Assembly (NCBI GenBank): GCA_017620795.1
Contig: JAGAUM010000185.1
Span: 1-6,599, forward strand
Direction of reading: 5' to 3'
Length of the DNA: 6,599 nt
From: Clostridia bacterium
GTDB taxonomy: Bacteria; Bacillota; Clostridia; RGIG8785
Shown here: piece by piece, positions 5,566 through 6,599 of the stretch
Position numbering within the stretch: the first letter of the stretch is position 1
Layout of the letters: each line of letters starts with the position of its first letter
Translations under genes and position numbers: made by a program
The notes under the pieces: model-generated
What the model was told of the DNA's origin: nothing
What the model saw: only the letters and a program-made list of their open reading frames with translations
The model's database searches: none

Positions 5566-6599
5566 TTATTTCTTTAACCCCAATTGCTCTGCCGCGATTT
5601 CGCGCATCTTGTACTTCAAGATTTTGCCTGCCGCGTTCATGGGGAACTCGTCAACAAACAGGAAGTACCGCGGTACCTTATGCCGTGCGATGGACGCATT
5701 ACCGAACTCCTTCATGTCCGCCTCGGTCGCAGTCTCGCCCTTGTGGAGAATCACCCACGCGCAACACTCCTCGCCGTAACGCTCGTCAGGTACACCTACG
5801 ATTTGTACGTCACGAACCTTGGGATGGGTCAGATAGAACTCCTCAATCTCACGGGGGTATAAGTTCTCACCGCCACGGATAATCATATCCTTTAAGCGGC
5901 CCGTAACCTTATAGTACCCGTCGGGGGTGCGACAGCAGATATCACCCGAATGGAGCCAGCCGTCCGCGTCAATGGTCTGGGCAGTGGCTTCGGGCATCTT
6001 GTAATAGCCCTTCATGATATTAAACCCACGGGCAACGAACTCGCCACTCTCACCGTCGGGCAGTTCTTCACCCGTTTCGGGGTCGATAACCTTACACTCT
6101 ACGTTGGGGAAGGGGCTTCCGACCGTTTCTACACGGTGGTCGATGTCCTCGTTGACCTCGCCCATGGTACAGCCGGGGGATGCCTCGGTCTGACCGTAGA
6201 CCGAAATAATCTCGCGCATGTTCATCTCGTCTGCGGCACGGCGCATCAAATCGGCAGGGCAGTTGGCGCCAGCCATGATTCCCGTCCGCATATACGAAAA
6301 GTCGGTCTTTGCAAAATCCGCATGATTAAACAGGGCAATAAACATGGTGGGCACACCATTAAAGCAGGTGATGCGCTCATCATTGATACAAGCCAAAGAC
6401 GACTTGGGGGAAAAATAGGGCATGGGGGACAAGGTACCGCCATGGGTCATCATGGAGGTCATGGACAATACCATGCCAAAGCAGTGGAACATGGGCACCT
6501 GAATCATCATGCGGTCGGCGGTGGATAAGTCCATCCGATCGCCGATGGTCTTGCCGTTGTTCACGATATTGCGGTGGGTCAGCATAACCCCTTTGGGGA
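5566..6599 (-). CDS. Acyl-CoA synthetase (AMP-forming), ACSF2/FadD-like, 5' end outside window
   Basis: The frame is open to the right edge. The first complete codons read PKGVMLTHRN, the end of the ATP-binding P-loop motif, so ATG at 6585 is internal and the true start lies beyond the window. Numbering from that Met: YGQTEASP (130-137), GEFVARGFNIMKGYY (181-195), GWLHSGDI (209-216, with Asp215 expected to contact ATP ribose), GRLKDMIIRGGENLYPREIEEF (229-250), and C-terminal GKILK with the adenylation Lys321. The hinge and C-terminal lid are intact. Enzymes of this class activate a carboxylic acid to acyl-AMP and then acyl-CoA. The resemblance to human ACSF2 (THRNIVNN, the PMFHC region, the GVPTMFIALFN region, MIIRGGENLYP) suggests a medium- or long-chain fatty acid substrate. 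It is followed after 1 bp by a nitroreductase-family gene, so the two are almost certainly co-transcribed. Chain length cannot be read from sequence. Confidence 0.92.
   Translation of the reverse strand, partial: PKGVMLTHRNIVNNGKTIGDRMDLSTADRMMIQVPMFHCFGMVLSMTSMMTHGGTLSPMPYFSPKSSLACINDERITCFNGVPTMFIALFNHADFAKTDFSYMRTGIMAGANCPADLMRRAADEMNMREIISVYGQTEASPGCTMGEVNEDIDHRVETVGSPFPNVECKVIDPETGEELPDGESGEFVARGFNIMKGYYKMPEATAQTIDADGWLHSGDICCRTPDGYYKVTGRLKDMIIRGGENLYPREIEEFYLTHPKVRDVQIVGVPDERYGEECCAWVILHKGETATEADMKEFGNASIARHKVPRYFLFVDEFPMNAAGKILKYKMREIAAEQLGLKK

Noticed and set aside
5950..6528. A 192-codon plus-strand open frame opposite the acyl-CoA synthetase
   Set aside because: It is antisense to a gene with intact adenylation motifs, has no ribosome binding site and no recognisable domain. 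Its His/Gly-rich composition is what antisense of this codon usage gives.
6583..6585. ATG at 6585 as the start of the acyl-CoA synthetase
   Set aside because: The frame continues upstream with PKGV, part of the conserved ATP-binding motif, and about 200 N-terminal residues expected for the family are missing. The gene is cut by the window, not truncated.

Overview
This window looks like chromosomal DNA from a member of the Clostridia (Bacillota). It carries two surface proteins with S-layer homology (SLH) domains of clostridial type, strong AAGGAGG-type ribosome binding sites, a textbook sigma-A promoter and tightly packed operons. Base composition is moderate in GC. I see no plasmid, phage, transposon, CRISPR, tRNA or rRNA signal. 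Assignment below class level is not supported.

Layout: (1) Positions 1-1510, minus strand, hold a large exported protein with an N-terminal SLH region and a C-terminal PstS-like (phosphate/anion type) substrate-binding domain. Its 3' end lies outside the window. (2) Positions 1511-1618 are a 108-bp divergent control region. It has a perfect-consensus TTGACA-17-TATAAT promoter reading left and an extended -10 promoter reading right. Their -35 boxes are only 3 bp apart, and a short imperfect palindrome lies between and across them. (3) Positions 1619-4836, plus strand, form a three-gene operon: trmO (tRNA t6A37 methyltransferase), then a 322-aa SLH protein whose start overlaps the trmO stop (ATGA), then a 523-aa secreted beta-propeller protein with eight DxDxDG calcium-loop motifs, 12 bp further on. 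(4) Positions 4835-4867 are a bidirectional intrinsic terminator filling the gap between convergent genes. (5) Positions 4866-6599, minus strand, hold an acyl-CoA synthetase of the ACSF2/FadD-like type (5' end outside the window), followed after 1 bp by a TM1586-type nitroreductase-family protein.

How it may work together: the two SLH proteins flanking the divergent promoters probably sit on the secondary cell wall polymer. The one on the left could present an anion-binding module at the surface. On the right, a cytoplasmic tRNA-modifying enzyme is translationally coupled to a wall-anchored SLH protein and a secreted calcium-dependent propeller that has no visible anchor of its own. The unusual points are this mixture of housekeeping and surface genes, the wall-anchored PstS-like fusion, and the near back-to-back promoters with a possible shared operator. 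None of them proves a new system, and the functional links are inference.
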